A DNA stretch of 64,000 nucleotides from Linum tenue (taxonomy: Eukaryota > Streptophyta > Magnoliopsida > Malpighiales > Linaceae), in contig CAMGYJ010000002.1 in NCBI GenBank assembly GCA_946122785.1, positions 68,659,703-68,723,702 of the forward strand, written 5' to 3'. This document shows, in pieces, positions 61,244-64,000 of this stretch. Position 1 is the first letter of the stretch; the number at the start of each line of letters is the position of its first letter. A program made the translations under genes and the position numbers. Under the pieces are notes generated by a model. It was not told the origin of the DNA. It searched no databases and was given only the letters and a program-made list of their open reading frames with translations.

Positions 61244-62735
61244 TGATACATTTCCTATCCTGGATCCGCCGATGGGTATGTCTAGGGTCGTATTCCACAA
61301 GACTTTTGATAGCAACTACTTTGAAACTAACAACTTTATATTCGAATAACAATGCAGAAAAGTAAATACGATAGGTTGAGTTTACCTATTAGTTGTTCAA
61401 AATCTACTATCTATTCAAACACATGAAAACAACAAAGCAAGTAAATAACAAGTAATCAAGATAAAAGACATTGTTTAGTTAGTTTCATCTAGATGATCAT
61501 GCATACGATCTTATTAATAATAAGAATAAATGAATCTTCTATTATATAACTCTATCTCTTCCACTAAGGTCATCATATTCGAGCTCTAGACACATGCAAT
61601 AGGAAGTATGGATACAACATTGCTATTTAGGGCTTCTACGAGCCATATCAATAATATATGGTATTGATGATCTAGCGTATCAAGCATCTATCTCGTTCAT
61701 GCATAAAGGATTGCACACTTCTCTTCATACACGCCTAAAATATATGCATACCACATAAGTTGGGTTTCCCGTGCAACATATGATCATATTATAAGCAATG
61801 ACCATAGTAACATATGATAGGTGATATAAACATCAAATAGTAGGGGCATCAAACATATAAAGCATTGAATGACATAAGCATCACATGACTAAACCATTTA
61901 ATGATATAGACATCCAATGAAAAAGGCATCTAATGGCTATAACATATCATTAATTATAGAAAGTACTACCTAAGCATCATATAATTCACATCCCTAAACA
62001 ACAGAAAGCTTAGCTGACCATAGAGGAGATTGATAACACCACCATTGATGATGAACGCACTTCCATGAAGCTCAGCAGAATTTCACCTCCTCCTATGGAT
62101 TGATAACTCGTTCCCACTAGGGCAAAGTGTATGCAAAACTTGTGTCTAAATGCTCAAACCTACGCTCCTATTTATACTAATTACAAGAAGGGGGGGGGGG
62201 GACTCTCTACTTCATAAGGAAGTTAAGCCAAAACGAGAACTTTTCGTACTTGGATTGTGTTGAAAGTTAGTGGATAGCTTCTAAAAGGTTCCAAGAGTCC
62301 CCCAACCAAATTGGACACATTTGGAGCACGACATTATCAACTTTGCACTATGTTTTGGGCCTTATTGGCCTTCAAATGACCCGAATTATGGCAGACTGCG
62401 TCCCCATTGTCTCCAGGGGTTGTTATTTAAATTTTAGCTCAATTGGACCTCATGTTACCCGATGTGACCTTCGTCAAATGTAAGCTTGTTACAATGTCGA
62501 ATATGCTTCTCTGAGCATCTAATGCCTAAATCCATTTATGTTTGAGCCCACGAGCTTGTAATCTCGTCCTCCGTCTTATCCATTGATAATCCATATTATT
62601 CTTGAGCATATTGTATCCTTAAAAAACACAAACCAACACCAAAAGGCACAAAATAGTACAAAAACACACCAAGGTCTATCTTAGTAAAATGTATCAAATG
62701 CGGGAGTGACAAACATTATAATTTGAGCATCATCA
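61244..62735 (-). mobile_element. Possible solo LTR
   Basis: In the minus sense the stretch begins TGATGATGCTC and ends TGTATCA, and includes a TATAAATAGGAGCG-type promoter-like motif near 62170, as LTRs do. No 5-bp duplication is found (cgaac versus atatg), and no primer-binding site or coding domain adjoins it, so this is tentative. A run of 12 G lies near 62190. Confidence 0.3.
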
Positions 62736-64000
62736 ATATGTGCCTCTCTTTTGAAACCGTCATGTGTCTTGAAGTGTAGTTTGCCTCACTTGATCTTGTT
62801 CCATGCGATCTTGTGCCATGCTAGTCTTGTGATGAGCATGTAGTTTCTCATAAAGGGGATCGTGGTACTCTTATTCACCAACATGACTCATTTGTCTCAC
62901 ACCCACGACCTTCCCAATCATGCACATGGTCATATTGTCTAGCGGCAACATACATCTTACTCGCACCCTTGAATCTCTTAACTCATGTCCATGGCTCCTC
63001 TTGTGACACAACCATAGACCTCTCAGACTCATTATACGATTGGGCATTCAGTCTTGGCCATGTGGCCTGATCTCATGGCATGGCCTCTTGCTTCACGACT
63101 ATGGAGTCTCATTCGCAGCGACGACTTTCTCACTCAACTAGCGTTCGTCTCGCAACCAAGGTTGAGTTCTCACTTGCGCCCATGGCCTTCCTAACTTGCG
63201 ACAATGGATTTCTCATACTTATCGTATTTTTGCATCCTTTATGTGAGGCTTAGAACCATGATTTTTTATTCTCGTGGCATGACTTGACCTCTTACGAGAA
63301 GGTCTTGCCCATGCTCGCAAATAACTTAGCGGCTCGACTTAAAAATCATGGTCCATGAGACCCCACTTAAGTAGCCTGAATTGTTATAATTAATCTAACC
63401 TTACAAGAGCATTAATCACATAGTAAATCATCACTATGGTACAAAGATAATGTTTTTAGGTGCAAACACAATTCTACCTCAATTCTTTGTGAACTCATAC
63501 TCGATTCGACCTTTTATCTCTTCTCAGTTTCCTTTCTAATCAACCGTTATACTTGACTCTTCTCTTAGTCCAGTAGGCCTACTCACTGGTTGAAATGATC
63601 ACAATATCTTAAAATGAAATCCTGACATGATCAATTCATCGACTAATTAGAAATCGTAAAACAAATACCATAGATTTTATCGGATAAGTTAGTAATAGGG
63701 TATTTTTATTTTGTGTTTAACTCGTAATGGTTAAACCATTCATACTTGTAAAATCACCTATCGAATTGGGTTCCTTAGACGTTTTTTCCGTTCTTACAAA
63801 TTAAATTTATTAAAGCCTGCTAAAATCTTATGGACTCATGAGTTGCAGCCCATATACAATCACCTAAACCAGAAAGTAAAATGGTCCAATTCTCAGTGAA
63901 AAAAGGGCCCAAAGTAAGAATTGCTAGACCGCAACACGTTTCGTTGCTCTTTCGGTAACGGCGTCGTTTGACTCCGCAAAGTTTCTAATCGTCTATATTC
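62736..64000. other. Non-genic tail of the window
   Basis: No gene or RNA recognised. Recurrent catggcct / cttgtgcc phrases from 62800 to 63200 suggest an old degenerate repeat. Confidence 0.35.

Overview
This is a window of eudicot-type plant nuclear DNA. The genes have many short GT-AG introns and AT-rich intergenic DNA, and the recognisable products are plant-specific: a bHLH041-type transcription factor, a CC-NB-LRR immune receptor, a CRM-domain chloroplast splicing-factor relic and a cytokinin dehydrogenase. The repeats are plant hAT, LINE and TRIM families. I cannot place the species. All calls come from reading the sequence; no database search was run.

Layout. 0-2.4 kb: LTR-like noncoding DNA and a 1.1-kb non-autonomous hAT element with a perfect 8-bp target duplication. 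2.8-6.3 kb (minus): seven-exon bHLH gene, 556 aa, with a 15-nt microexon and a 26-G run in its last intron. 6.3-16.6 kb: gene-poor, with a terminal-inverted-repeat candidate, two copies of a diverged repeat and an RNase H relic. 16.6-18.5 kb (minus): CFM3-like CRM-domain pseudogene. 18.8-22.3 kb (minus): CNL receptor whose MHD motif reads MHG and whose leader carries (CT)39. 24.7-27.7 kb (minus): CWC21/SRm300-type splicing factor. 28.4-33.9 kb (plus): full-length LINE with two intact overlapping ORFs and a 15-bp target duplication. 34.0-38.9 kb (plus): tandem pair of alpha/beta-hydrolase genes. 36.05-36.23 kb: 182-bp hAT MITE. 39-53 kb: repeat-rich, with a 704-bp hAT element, a possible 4.4-kb element holding 16-bp arrays and a telomere-like tract, a truncated LINE and a decayed LINE. 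53.3-56.1 kb (minus): five-exon cytokinin dehydrogenase. 56-64 kb: hAT debris, TRIM elements and AT-rich DNA.

How the parts relate. The clearest event is at 28-34 kb. The CWC21 gene and the first hydrolase gene lie head to head about 0.7 kb apart if the LINE is removed. The LINE landed where the downstream hydrolase paralogue encodes its predicted plastid transit peptide. The first hydrolase copy also carries a frameshift and an in-frame stop there, so it can only start at an internal ATG and probably lost plastid targeting, while the paralogue keeps a transit-peptide-like N terminus. The CNL sits directly upstream, on the same strand, of a CRM gene that lacks its 5' part, which suggests a rearrangement breakpoint between them. 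No operon-like system or unknown multi-gene cassette is visible. The novelty here lies in element architecture and in individual gene variants.
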